Positions 18,012-26,873 of a stretch of DNA of 64,000 nt are shown one piece after another (position 1 is the first letter of the stretch; every line of letters begins with the position of its first letter). A program made the translations under genes and the position numbers. The stretch lies in NCBI GenBank assembly GCA_022769665.1, contig JALEIR010000028.1, positions 19,281 through 83,280 of the forward strand, read 5' to 3'. A model generated the notes under the pieces. The model did no database searches, was not told the origin of the DNA, and was given only the letters and a program-made list of their open reading frames with translations. Origin of the DNA: Lachnospiraceae bacterium (GTDB lineage: Bacteria; Bacillota; Clostridia; Lachnospirales; Lachnospiraceae).

Positions 18012-19820
18012 TCATCCAAGTTCTTCTGTCAATTTACATATTTCGTCAATCATTTCGCCGATGGTCTCAATAGTATCCAAAAGCGGTGCATCCGTTGTAA
18101 TATCGATTCCGGCAAGAGCTGCCAGCTCGACGGGTGCCAATGTACTTCCCGCCGCCAAAACCTTTTTCCAATCCCCGATAGCGCCGTCGCCCTCCCTTTC
18201 AATCCGCTTGCACATCTGTGTGGCAACGGTCAGTCCTGCGCTGTATGTATAAGAATACAAACCCATGTAATAATGGGGCTGTCTCATCCAGGTCAGCTCC
18301 GCTCCCTCATTGATTTCCACGGCATCTCCCCAGAATTTCTGCAGTGTATCCCGCATAATGTTGCTGAGCGTGTCCGCCTGCACACTGCCTCCTGCATCCA
18401 CCAGCTTATATACCTCTCTCTGGTAAGCAGCCTCCATGAGATGAGTCACAAAGTTATGATAATATGTATTGCCAATCATGCAGGTCAGCACCCAACGGCG
18501 AAAACGCTTGTCATCACCGGTTTTCAACAGATAATGGGCCATCAGCAACTCATTCATGGTGGAAGGTGCCTCCACAAAATAGCTGGAAACCTCCGTGTCA
18601 AAAATAGACTGTGTACTGTTACAGGATTTAAAATGTCCCGCATGTCCCAGCTCATGGGCCAAAGTAAACACATCGGACATCTTGTTGTTCCACGTCATCA
18701 GGATAAAGGAATTCTTTCCGTAAGGGCTTGCACAGAAGCCGCCTGTGGATTTCCCCTTGTTCTGTGCAAAATCTACCCATCGTTCCTCGTAAGCGGTGCG
18801 CACCATCCGTACATAATCCTCTCCCAGAATGGAAAGGCCTTTTTCAATATATTCTCTGGATGCCTCGATGGTAACCTCCGGAGCATAGCTCGGATCAACA
18901 GGCAGCTTCAAGTCCGCGAAAGTCATTTTGTCCAATCCGTGAACCTTTTGAATCAGCTTTGCATATTTGCGCATGTGCGGAGCCAGCTTCTCCGTAATCA
19001 AATCAATCTGCCGGTCATAAAGCTCTCTGCTCACCTTCTGACCAAAAAGAAGATAATCAAATACTGAGTCAAAGCCCCGAAGCGTTGCCATGGTTTTCTC
19101 CGTCTGTACATTCGTATTGTAGGCTGCAGCAGTCACATTTTCATACTCTTTGATTTTCTTGGAAAAGGCATCAAAGGCGGCACGACGCACTTTTGTATCC
19201 GGTTCATATTCGTAATCATCTTCAAACAAAGTATATCCCAAAGGATATTCCTTTCCGTCAACCGTAAAAGGCTCAAACTTGATATCCGCCAGTTTGGTAA
19301 TATTGTAAATCTCATAGGGCGCGCTATAAATGCTTTGACTCAAAGCAGAAATAACGCGCTCCGCTTCCGGATGCAGTGCATGGGGCTTATCTCTCAAAAT
19401 ATCCTCAAGAAAATGTTTGTTCCCGCTGCTGATTTCTATTGCCTTTTTGATGGTTTCCTCACTCTGCTCCAGGATTTCACTTTTTACAAAACTCAGGCTG
19501 CTTTGCAGTTTTGCACAAAGACGACTGATTTTCCCCAGCCTCTCCTGATTGTAGTTATTATAATAATCTACAGACACCGCCAAATCACAATAATTGCCCG
19601 TTAAGGTCATCAGTTCGTACACCTGTCTGTACTCTGTGACACACGCCTCGATATTTTCGGGTGTATTCAAATGTCCTTTGTATTTTTCAACCATGTCCCG
19701 GGTCATTTTTTCCATTTTCTCCGCATCACGGAACATATCTTCTTCCGTGGCATATATTTTAGACAAGTCCCAGGTCAGTTCAACCGGGACGTCTTTTCTG
19801 TCTTTCAGTTCCTCTGCCAT
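18012..19820 (-). CDS. pepF: Oligoendopeptidase F, M3 family metallopeptidase
   Basis: About 602 aa, cytosolic zinc peptidase that trims short peptides. The zinc motif is [12 protein letters not shown], with the third-ligand region [15 protein letters not shown] downstream. The N-terminal helical half starts [17 protein letters not shown], typical of PepF. Start at MAEELKDR has GGAGG eight bases upstream; the ATG five codons earlier lacks a site. Length is normal. It stands alone; the following MCP may share its transcript. Confidence 0.95.
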   Translation of the reverse strand: MAEELKDRKDVPVELTWDLSKIYATEEDMFRDAEKMEKMTRDMVEKYKGHLNTPENIEACVTEYRQVYELMTLTGNYCDLAVSVDYYNNYNQERLGKISRLCAKLQSSLSFVKSEILEQSEETIKKAIEISSGNKHFLEDILRDKPHALHPEAERVISALSQSIYSAPYEIYNITKLADIKFEPFTVDGKEYPLGYTLFEDDYEYEPDTKVRRAAFDAFSKKIKEYENVTAAAYNTNVQTEKTMATLRGFDSVFDYLLFGQKVSRELYDRQIDLITEKLAPHMRKYAKLIQKVHGLDKMTFADLKLPVDPSYAPEVTIEASREYIEKGLSILGEDYVRMVRTAYEERWVDFAQNKGKSTGGFCASPYGKNSFILMTWNNKMSDVFTLAHELGHAGHFKSCNSTQSIFDTEVSSYFVEAPSTMNELLMAHYLLKTGDDKRFRRWVLTCMIGNTYYHNFVTHLMEAAYQREVYKLVDAGGSVQADTLSNIMRDTLQKFWGDAVEINEGAELTWMRQPHYYMGLYSYTYSAGLTVATQMCKRIEREGDGAIGDWKKVLAAGSTLAPVELAALAGIDITTDAPLLDTIETIGEMIDEICKLTEELG

Positions 19821-19912
19821 TCCCTCATCCTCCATCTATACATAATAATTTTATTCTACTTCATTTTATCCGAAGAGTAAACGATAATTTTACAGTTTCC
19901 AAGTACCCGGCT

Positions 19913-20692
19913 TCAAAGCACAACTACATTGCAAAGAGAATCGCTCTCCGCTGCCGTCACCAGTTCCGCGGCAAAATCCGCAGTGTCCGCTTTCAGGTAC
20001 TCCTCCAACTCCGTATCATTTTTCCATTTTTCACGTACCATTCCACAAATCATTGTATCCAGCGCAGCTTTCAGTTGCTCTTTGGAATACCTGTTCACAA
20101 TCTCTTTTAACCTCTCATACTCCAGACTCCCCGTTTCCGTTCCCGTCAGCATACGCCCCAGAATATGCCGCAGCAAAATGCTGCAGACATTACAAAAAAG
20201 CTTTTCATAGGACTTATGAAATTTCCGAAGAATATCACTCACATATTCTTCCGGAAAAGTTCCCATAAATTTCTGCTCCAGTCCGATGTACGCCACATAC
20301 TTTTCTATGGCACGGATTCCCGATGCATCTCCTACAGGCTGAAGCCTTGGATAATCCAGAGTGATTACATTTTTCTGGGGTTCAAACCGGGCATCGTAAT
20401 ACAGGAAAAAACCCGGCAATGCCTTTGTCACCGTGTCACAATAATTTTCATTTCCGTAGGCGCAAAAATGCACTATCATGTAGACCGTATCAAACTGCTC
20501 TTTCATAAACTCCAATAATTCATCGTCCGTCATTTCATCCATGGTTTCATTTTTATAGAGATAAAAAATCTCCTGGAGCCGTATACAGGTGTCCGGATAA
20601 CTACTTTGACTAATATAGGGAGAATCGTAAAATGTGTCTATCAGTTTCGGCAAAATGCTTTCGCCGAATTCCACCCTTTGCTGCTCCCTCAA
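19913..20692 (-). pseudogene. DUF6323/DUF6179-like fused ORF without a normal start codon
   Basis: Coding-like sequence begins well before the first usable codon (TTG, 20692). In the same frame upstream to about 20775 it reads TYNQKTEKYGLTLTEEEC-RKLVAARGEIL, then REQQRVEFGESILPKLIDTF. No ATG, GTG or TTG exists in that extension. From memory the N-terminal part (GLTLTEEE...RVEFG...ILPKLI...FYLYKNE) resembles DUF6323. The later part (LDYPRLQPV, GIRAIEKYVAYIGLEQKF, FPEEYVSDILRKFH) resembles DUF6179, normally the neighbouring gene. The most economical reading is a deletion that joined two adjacent genes and removed the first start; a non-standard start such as ATT is the alternative. Function unknown. 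Confidence 0.55.
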
Positions 20693-20799
20693 GATTTCTC
20701 CCCGAGCTGCAACCAGCTTTCTACACTCCTCCTCGGTAAGGGTAAGCCCGTACTTTTCTGTTTTCTGATTATACGTCCGAAAGGAATGTATTGGTAGAC

Positions 20800-20828
20800 T
20801 TGAAAAAATTGCGTTTTTGTGGTAATAT
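20800..20828 (+). promoter_or_regulatory. Strong plus-strand promoter reading into a terminator
   Basis: TTGAAA (20800-20805), 17-bp spacer, TAATAT (20823-20828). Predicted start is near 20835, so the transcript would run straight into the hairpin at 20841-20871. No plus-strand gene follows. Either a very short RNA is made or this is a relic of a lost gene. Confidence 0.55.
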
Positions 20829-20837
20829 ATGACATGA

Positions 20838-20880
20838 AAAGAGGGAAAATTCTTTGAAAGAATTTTCCCTCTTTATCTAT
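20838..20880. terminator. Bidirectional rho-independent terminator
   Basis: GAGGGAAAATTCTT-TGA-AAGAATTTTCCCTC is a near-perfect long stem with T-rich flanks on both strands. It ends the LysM protein gene on the minus strand. Confidence 0.85.
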
Positions 20881-20891
20881 TTCCGATTCAT

Positions 20892-23801
20892 TTATTTCAC
20901 TTTAATTCTCTGTCCGACATAGATATATTTCTGTCTCATAATCTCCGGATTCAAAGCTGCCAGCCGATTCAGTGTCAATCCATTCTTCCGGGCAATCCTG
21001 TACAGATAATCACCCTTTTGAACAATGTAATACTCAGCGCCGGTCTCTGCCGATGCAGAATTTACTGTTTTGCCGGTGTATCCTATCACAATCTTCTGCC
21101 CTGGATAAATCCGGTTAGGATTTAAAATCTGAGGATTCAACGACAACAATGCCGATAAGGTCATATTGTTCTTACGGGCAATTCTTCCCAGCGTATCTCC
21201 TCTTACTACAGTATACTCAACAGGCACACTGACGGTCTCCTCACTGACTGTCGTATCTGCAGAGCTACTCTGACCACTTCCGTTGTTGCTTTCAGAGGAG
21301 CTGTCGGTTTTTTCCGCAAACGCAAAGTTGGAACAATGGGTTAAGGTTAAGGTGACCTTGCCTTCCGACAGGAAATAAGGCATTGTCTCATCGCTGGTTC
21401 CGTCACCATCTTTGTCGTGAAGAATCACCAGTCTGGAAGCATCAATTCCCGTAGGCACGGGCATGGTAATCGTTACCGGCATACGTAAGTCTCCCGATAC
21501 CTCTGATACATGTCCTGTACCTGCTGCAGTTTCCTTCAGGCAAATATTCAGCTGCACCGCCTTACTGTAAGAGCTGTTCACAGTTATCCCCGCTCCGGCT
21601 TTCTCGCCGATTACCAGCTGTACACTGTTGCCGTCTGCCACATTAAATCCTGCGCCTATAACCTTTACGGTTCCGTTAATACTTCCTGCAACAGCCGGTT
21701 CCACCGTAGGTTCCTTCTTTATAATGTTCTTTTCCGATGCGTAATCCTCTTCCAATGCGGAAAGCTTACCCAGCAATGTTGTATTCACGCTACCGTCAGA
21801 AGTCTGTACGACACCGGCAATACCCGTAACACCGAAGGTACTTACCAAGGTACTTACTGTGCCTGACGCATCGCTGGCTGCACCATCGGGCCACTGGGAA
21901 TTAATTGTGTCCAGAACACCACCGGGTTTCACCACCACGGTACCCACTGCATAGTCAGAGAATTTATCGGACTCAAATGATAAGGTTCCTGCTGCTTTAT
22001 CGTAGGTTGCCGGAATTCTTTCATATACGCCATTGTGCTCTCTCACGACCACATATTCCTTCGTTTCATCCAAGCCGGTGCCAACCGTAAGTGTTACCTT
22101 GATTTTTGTTGGTAATTCATCCTGGGAAGTTACCCAGTAATCGTCGTTTGCTCCCTGTTTAACAACCTGCTTTAAATCCACCTCCAGCCACTGAGATACC
22201 TGTAATCCCGAAGCAGCATCGCTTGCCTGCAAACTGTTCTTTTTGCTTTCATCGGTGAAATCCTTAACCGTCAGCTCCAGATTACCGGAATCAATGATGT
22301 TTTCGCCGCCTGTAATTGCCGCACCGGTAACGCCGGTAGCTCCGGAGACATTCATAATATCTTCCGTACCGGTAAACAGTGCACTCAGATGAAGATTTGT
22401 GGAGGGCATAATAAAGGTAAAAGTACTTACATTATCTACATCCGGAGTTAAGACAGTATCATTTAATTTTCCTGCTGTAAACTGATATTTATACTCGGGT
22501 ACAATCTTAACCGTAACCTTACTTCCCGGAATAATGGCAACACGGCCGCCCTGTTCATCCTGCTGGTTGTTGTTAGCACCGGGCATATCCGTGTATTCGA
22601 TTCCGGACCACTGTCCGGTCTGACCGGATGCAACTGCTGATACAATTTGAACCTTTCCATGCTCTACGAACGCATCGTCATTCATACTTGTATCGTATTT
22701 CCAGATAACCGTATAAACCTTTCTGTCAATCTGAATATGGTATTGTTTCTTTTCAGTTACAGGATAAGCAGTACCACTGGTGATTACACTTGCATTCGGT
22801 ATATCAAATGACTGCAGATTCCATGCACTGTCATTGTCCGTCACCTTGATTTGAGCACTACTTACATCAGTACCCAGGCTGGCCGAAGCGGAAGTCATTG
22901 AAACCCAGGTATTTCCTCCATCCGTAGAATATTGCACCGCTCCCTTTTGAATTGCCGCGCCAACCGCATCTCCTTCCAAAACGAAGGAAATAGCATCTGT
23001 AGGTACAGAATCTCCGCCGCCGGTTTCACCGCCGCCCGAAGCAGTCATAAATTCCACCTGCACCTCATATTCCTTGGAAGTACTTGAAACCGTAATTGTA
23101 TTCCCCTCTGTTCCGGTTGCAGCATCCTTACTGGCCTCAGCCATCGATTGTCCATCCAGATTCACGCCATAATTACTAACCTGACAGTTATCACCCGGTA
23201 TTACTTTAATATTTACTTTTGCCGTACCATCCGGAAAAGCAATATTGCCGGTTGTACTTGTTGATACTGTATCAGTACCCAGAGATTCGCCGCTTGCATG
23301 CAAGAAAGTATAGGTTACATCTCCGGTTGCGGAATCCCTATTACTAATATTCAGTTTTAATCCCCCATTGCCTGGAGTCGGATTCGTTTGGGTTCCGCCG
23401 TTATTGCTTACGAAATTAACATTCAGTATATAGGATTTTTCGTTTTCCAAATCAAATCTTTGACCATTCTCACCGCTAATTCCGCCAAAATCTGTTACTC
23501 CTGCGAATCCTCCGCCGGATGAGGCTTCCACTCTTGCGCCTTCGCTTGCTGTTGCTTTGACTGTAATATTCGACGCATCCTTGATATCGATGGCATCACT
23601 CGATGACACAGATGTCCATTCGCCGGCGGAATCTAACTTGTATGACACACCGTTACCTGTAACACCGGATTCATCGGTAACGTTGACCGTAAATGTTGTT
23701 CCGTCGCCTTGCGCTTCTGCTTTCAGATAATTGTTTCCGACTACCGAAGAAACAATCAGGACAAAGCTCAGAAGCCATGCGATTTTTCTCATTGTTTTCA
23801 T
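20892..23801 (-). CDS. Secreted Ser/Thr/Gly-rich surface protein with two C-terminal LysM domains
   Basis: 969 aa, start behind GGAGGAAAAGC. Signal peptide (IAWLLSFVLIVSSVVG). The body is a series of beta-rich segments about 90-110 residues apart with a shared theme of 'SYKLDSAGEWTSVSSSDAI', 'VQYSTDGGNTWVSM', 'LNVNFV', 'YEVQVEFMTASGG'. They are separated by Gly/Thr linkers, and the pattern suggests tandem Ig/Big-like modules. Two LysM domains end the protein (VVRGDTLGRIARKNNMTLSA and IVQKGDYLYRIARKNGLTLN), which bind peptidoglycan. The ~130-residue part before them has the rhythm of a stalk domain (TPPxDxxxLVILHDKDGDG-like). It lies 47 bp downstream of the InlB-repeat gene. Confidence 0.88.
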   Translation of the reverse strand: MKTMRKIAWLLSFVLIVSSVVGNNYLKAEAQGDGTTFTVNVTDESGVTGNGVSYKLDSAGEWTSVSSSDAIDIKDASNITVKATASEGARVEASSGGGFAGVTDFGGISGENGQRFDLENEKSYILNVNFVSNNGGTQTNPTPGNGGLKLNISNRDSATGDVTYTFLHASGESLGTDTVSTSTTGNIAFPDGTAKVNIKVIPGDNCQVSNYGVNLDGQSMAEASKDAATGTEGNTITVSSTSKEYEVQVEFMTASGGGETGGGDSVPTDAISFVLEGDAVGAAIQKGAVQYSTDGGNTWVSMTSASASLGTDVSSAQIKVTDNDSAWNLQSFDIPNASVITSGTAYPVTEKKQYHIQIDRKVYTVIWKYDTSMNDDAFVEHGKVQIVSAVASGQTGQWSGIEYTDMPGANNNQQDEQGGRVAIIPGSKVTVKIVPEYKYQFTAGKLNDTVLTPDVDNVSTFTFIMPSTNLHLSALFTGTEDIMNVSGATGVTGAAITGGENIIDSGNLELTVKDFTDESKKNSLQASDAASGLQVSQWLEVDLKQVVKQGANDDYWVTSQDELPTKIKVTLTVGTGLDETKEYVVVREHNGVYERIPATYDKAAGTLSFESDKFSDYAVGTVVVKPGGVLDTINSQWPDGAASDASGTVSTLVSTFGVTGIAGVVQTSDGSVNTTLLGKLSALEEDYASEKNIIKKEPTVEPAVAGSINGTVKVIGAGFNVADGNSVQLVIGEKAGAGITVNSSYSKAVQLNICLKETAAGTGHVSEVSGDLRMPVTITMPVPTGIDASRLVILHDKDGDGTSDETMPYFLSEGKVTLTLTHCSNFAFAEKTDSSSESNNGSGQSSSADTTVSEETVSVPVEYTVVRGDTLGRIARKNNMTLSALLSLNPQILNPNRIYPGQKIVIGYTGKTVNSASAETGAEYYIVQKGDYLYRIARKNGLTLNRLAALNPEIMRQKYIYVGQRIKVK

Positions 23802-23848
23802 GCTTTTCCTCCTCGCAGTATTTTTGAGTCTTTATCTTATCGTTCAGG

Positions 23849-24850
23849 CTAATTCTTAGCCCAACCGGCATAGAGCGTAATTGTCTTTGGGTGACTCCAG
23901 TCATAGTCATCCCCGCTCTTTTCATAAAAGTCCATTCCAAACAAACGTGTCTTTCTGTCTCCCCTATTTGCTTCCGTATACCAGCCCGTAAAGGTATAGC
24001 CCTCCCGTACGGGTGTGGGATACGCACACAGATATATATATGCTCCCGATCCCATGGGAGCCTTTGCATCATAGGTCAACGAGCTTTCGTTTTCAATGGT
24101 GCCGCCGTTTGCGTCAAGTACCAGAAGATACGGGTATTCGCTGATACCGTCATATCTCCATGCCCCATGGATTTCAATGTCCCGGCTGCTGCCGATCCCC
24201 TCCTCCGGTTTAATATAACAGATGTTATCTATTGTCAACGCATCACCAAGCATTCCTATCAGCGGACCGGAAGCCGCTGATTTATCATAATAAACGACCC
24301 AGCCCATAAAGAGGTACCCATCCGCCGGTTCATACGCAGGCATACTGTAATCATTCCCCTGCAAAAGCAGTGACTCAAACACAAAATCCTGCATCAAAAT
24401 ACGATTGTCATAAGTTTCAGGGTCATAGCTGTCATTGTAAACGGTCAGAAATGAAGTAGCATCTTCGACCGGGTAATACGGCAGCGCCCCCGGCTCTGCA
24501 TTTTCCGACTGTTCTTCCCGGTATTCCGAAGATTGTTCCTGTCCTGTGGGCTGTTGCTCCTCCGGCTGTTGCCCCTGTGTCCGGTTTCCCGGTTCTTCCC
24601 GATTCTCCGGCTCCTCCACAGTCAATGGCGGATTGTCCGTTTGCGGAAGATCCGACATATCCGATGCATAAGACGCAATCGCCGTATATCCAATGACCGA
24701 ACATGCCACAACCATATATAACATTTTCTTCCGAGTAGATTTACTGCTCCTGCTTTCTGTGGATGCGTTGCCTCCACCCTGCAGATACTCGTCAGGGAGT
24801 GGTTCAAACTCCTGCCCTGTATTGTATTCCATATCCTTCTTCATAGGCAT
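23849..24850 (-). CDS. Membrane-anchored InlB-type (Listeria-Bacteroides) repeat protein
   Basis: 333 aa. A short cytoplasmic N-terminus precedes one helix (KKMLYMVVACSVIGYTAIAS), then a Pro/Glu/Gln-rich spacer (about 70-125). A C-terminal beta-grasp repeat of the Flg_new/InlB B type follows (VLDANGGTIENESSLTY, PTPVREGYTFTGWYTEA, TITLYAGWAKN), with a related, more diverged half before it (YLFMGWVVYYDKSA). The start is five bases after the MscS stop, so the two are co-translated. Probably a cell-surface protein; binding partner unknown. Confidence 0.82.
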   Translation of the reverse strand: MPMKKDMEYNTGQEFEPLPDEYLQGGGNASTESRSSKSTRKKMLYMVVACSVIGYTAIASYASDMSDLPQTDNPPLTVEEPENREEPGNRTQGQQPEEQQPTGQEQSSEYREEQSENAEPGALPYYPVEDATSFLTVYNDSYDPETYDNRILMQDFVFESLLLQGNDYSMPAYEPADGYLFMGWVVYYDKSAASGPLIGMLGDALTIDNICYIKPEEGIGSSRDIEIHGAWRYDGISEYPYLLVLDANGGTIENESSLTYDAKAPMGSGAYIYLCAYPTPVREGYTFTGWYTEANRGDRKTRLFGMDFYEKSGDDYDWSHPKTITLYAGWAKN

Positions 24851-24855
24851 CGAAC

Positions 24856-25743
24856 CTACTTATTATGTACATCCAGCTGAGGGAAAGGACATTCCACACC
24901 CAGCTTTCTGAAGCCCAGAAGCAAATCACGGTTCAGCGTTCTCGTTGCAGAGAAAATGTTTTTCTCCGAAACCTCCACAACAAAACGGAGAAGAATTCCG
25001 GAATCTTCCAATGCCTGTACTCCCAGATACTGCGGAGCTTTCTGCATGGTATCTGTATGTGCATTGTAAATTTCCTCCAAGAGCTTCGGAAGCTCTCCCT
25101 CCAGCTTTTCGATATCCGTCTCATAAGGGATTGCAATATCGCTGACCGCCCTGGACAGATTGTCGGAACGATTCAGGATATTCTTCATCTCTGAATTGTT
25201 GATAATCTTTACATTGTCTCCGGTATCCGTAATACAGGTTGTCCTGATGCCGATACTTGTGACGGTTCCCCGGAAACCGTTTACCTCCACAATATCCCCA
25301 ACATTATACTGATTTTCCAGCAACATAAAGGTTCCGGTCACCACATCCGCAATCAGGCTTTCCGCACTGAAGCCTACAATCAATGCCAAAATTCCAACGC
25401 TTGCAACGATTGTCCCAATGTTAACTCCGAGAATGGCCAGTCCCCAGCAGAGGATTACGATAAACGCCACATACTTGGCAAGGCTGGATATCAACGATAC
25501 CACCGACCGTGCCCTATGACTCTTGGGCTTTATACTCCCCAAAACAAAAACCACCAGATTTTCCAAGAGCAGTACACCAAACAGCATAACAGCAAGCTTT
25601 AACAGGGATGCCCCACTGACAGAAAACATTGCTCCAAGCTCATCTAACCTGATCAGTCCTGTTGCAATCCCCAGAACGGCAACAATAATCAATAATGCTG
25701 CATATATCAGCATCTTCTTCAGACTACCTTTTTCTTTTTCCAT
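24856..25743 (-). CDS. mscS: Small-conductance mechanosensitive channel, MscS family
   Basis: About 295 aa. Three to four N-terminal helices, then the pore-lining TM3 and beta domain: GIATVGILALIVGFSAESLI, followed by DVVTGTFMLLENQYNVGDIV and VNGFRGTVTSIGIRTTCI, the MscS hallmark. The C-terminal alpha/beta domain (VLRFVVEVSEKNIFSATR) forms the cytosolic cage. Start at MEKEKGSLKK with GGAGAG upstream; the TTG ten codons before is less likely. It opens under membrane tension and protects against hypo-osmotic shock. It sits between envelope-protein genes. Confidence 0.92.
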   Translation of the reverse strand: MEKEKGSLKKMLIYAALLIIVAVLGIATGLIRLDELGAMFSVSGASLLKLAVMLFGVLLLENLVVFVLGSIKPKSHRARSVVSLISSLAKYVAFIVILCWGLAILGVNIGTIVASVGILALIVGFSAESLIADVVTGTFMLLENQYNVGDIVEVNGFRGTVTSIGIRTTCITDTGDNVKIINNSEMKNILNRSDNLSRAVSDIAIPYETDIEKLEGELPKLLEEIYNAHTDTMQKAPQYLGVQALEDSGILLRFVVEVSEKNIFSATRTLNRDLLLGFRKLGVECPFPQLDVHNK

Positions 25744-25781
25744 CCATTTTCTCTCCGCTTTCCTTATTTTCAAACTATGAC

Positions 25782-26792
25782 TTATTTTGTACCGCTACCG
25801 CCGCATACCTTACACTTTCCGCTTCCGTTGCAACTTGCACAGGTAACCGCATTTGTCCCGCCTCCGCATGTGGTACAGGGATATACATGGGCGCCCATAC
25901 AATTGGGAAAATCACATTTTCCCTCATGCTTATTGCTGTTACCGCTTGCATCACAATAAATACAGGTCTCCGTCAGGGAACCATGGCACCTGGGGCAGGA
26001 TACGGTATATCCAGAACCTCTGTAACCGTCGCCCAGACATTCATCACATTTACCGGTTCCCCCACAATTACTGCAAATATTCACTGCTTCCGGCGTTGGT
26101 TCCGGTGTTGTCTCGGGAGTAGACTCAGCCGGAACTTCTGCAACTGATGTTTCCTCCGAATCCGACGGCGATTCCTCTGATGTTATTTCCCCGGAAGCAC
26201 CTTCTGTCTGCTTCCCTGTTGGCTCTGCGCTCACCTTTGCCGTTACCACTGCAGTTACATGGTTCTCCTCCGCTGCTTTGACCGCTGCGGTCTCCGCCTC
26301 TGCACAGACTGCCTCACCGTCACAGCTTTCATCGCGGATTTCAGATACCTCAATACTCACATCTTTCCCGTCTGTCAGAAATTCCTTCTCTACTGCCGCA
26401 TGAATAATCTTTTCCATGCCCTCTTCCACCGTCACATCTGAAAAATCAATATCCGAAAAGGCAGTTTTTGCATCCTCATTCAGGTATTCCACGCCCACAA
26501 TGACGTTATCCGCATCCAGATAAAGCTTTACCTGAGGATTGATGGTCACAATCACAGCCAGTGCATATTCCTCGGGAATCTGCACCTCTTCCGGCTCTGT
26601 CGCTTCCTGCCGGCTTTCCGTTTCCTGTTCCGAAGCTGCCTGCACACTGTCCGTCACTGTAGGGGCTGTCTCTTCCCCGCCCGATGTACTCTCCGTTGCC
26701 GAAGGGTTTACAGCCTCACCGCTCTGCCCGCAGGCTCCCAGACCAAGCACCAGTGCCAGGCACATAGCTGCCATCCATTTCCTGTTCTTCAT
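25782..26792 (-). CDS. Lipoprotein with RsgI-like domain and DnaJ-like CxxCxG zinc-binding tail
   Basis: About 336 aa, start behind AAGGAGGAGTTTT. Lipoprotein signal LALVLGLGACG with Cys as anchor. After a Thr/Glu linker, residues about 75-185 (VTINPQVKLYLDADNVIVGV, LNEDAKTAFSDIDFSDVTV, VEEGMEKIIHAAVEKEFL) resemble the middle domain of anti-sigma-I factors (RsgI). An acidic Pro/Thr spacer follows. The last ~95 residues hold repeated CxxCxG modules (ICSNCGGTGKCDECLGDG, CPRCHGSLTETCIYCDASG, YPCTTCGGGTNAVTCASCNG, CKVCGGSGTK), as in the DnaJ zinc finger. Such a module outside the cell is unusual. It has no adjacent sigma-I gene. Function unknown. Confidence 0.78.
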   Translation of the reverse strand: MKNRKWMAAMCLALVLGLGACGQSGEAVNPSATESTSGGEETAPTVTDSVQAASEQETESRQEATEPEEVQIPEEYALAVIVTINPQVKLYLDADNVIVGVEYLNEDAKTAFSDIDFSDVTVEEGMEKIIHAAVEKEFLTDGKDVSIEVSEIRDESCDGEAVCAEAETAAVKAAEENHVTAVVTAKVSAEPTGKQTEGASGEITSEESPSDSEETSVAEVPAESTPETTPEPTPEAVNICSNCGGTGKCDECLGDGYRGSGYTVSCPRCHGSLTETCIYCDASGNSNKHEGKCDFPNCMGAHVYPCTTCGGGTNAVTCASCNGSGKCKVCGGSGTK

Positions 26793-26873
26793 AAAACTCC
26801 TCCTTCGCAGATTCAATATCTGATTTGATTTACTATAGCAAATAACTCTTCAAACCGTAAGTTTACATTAGTC

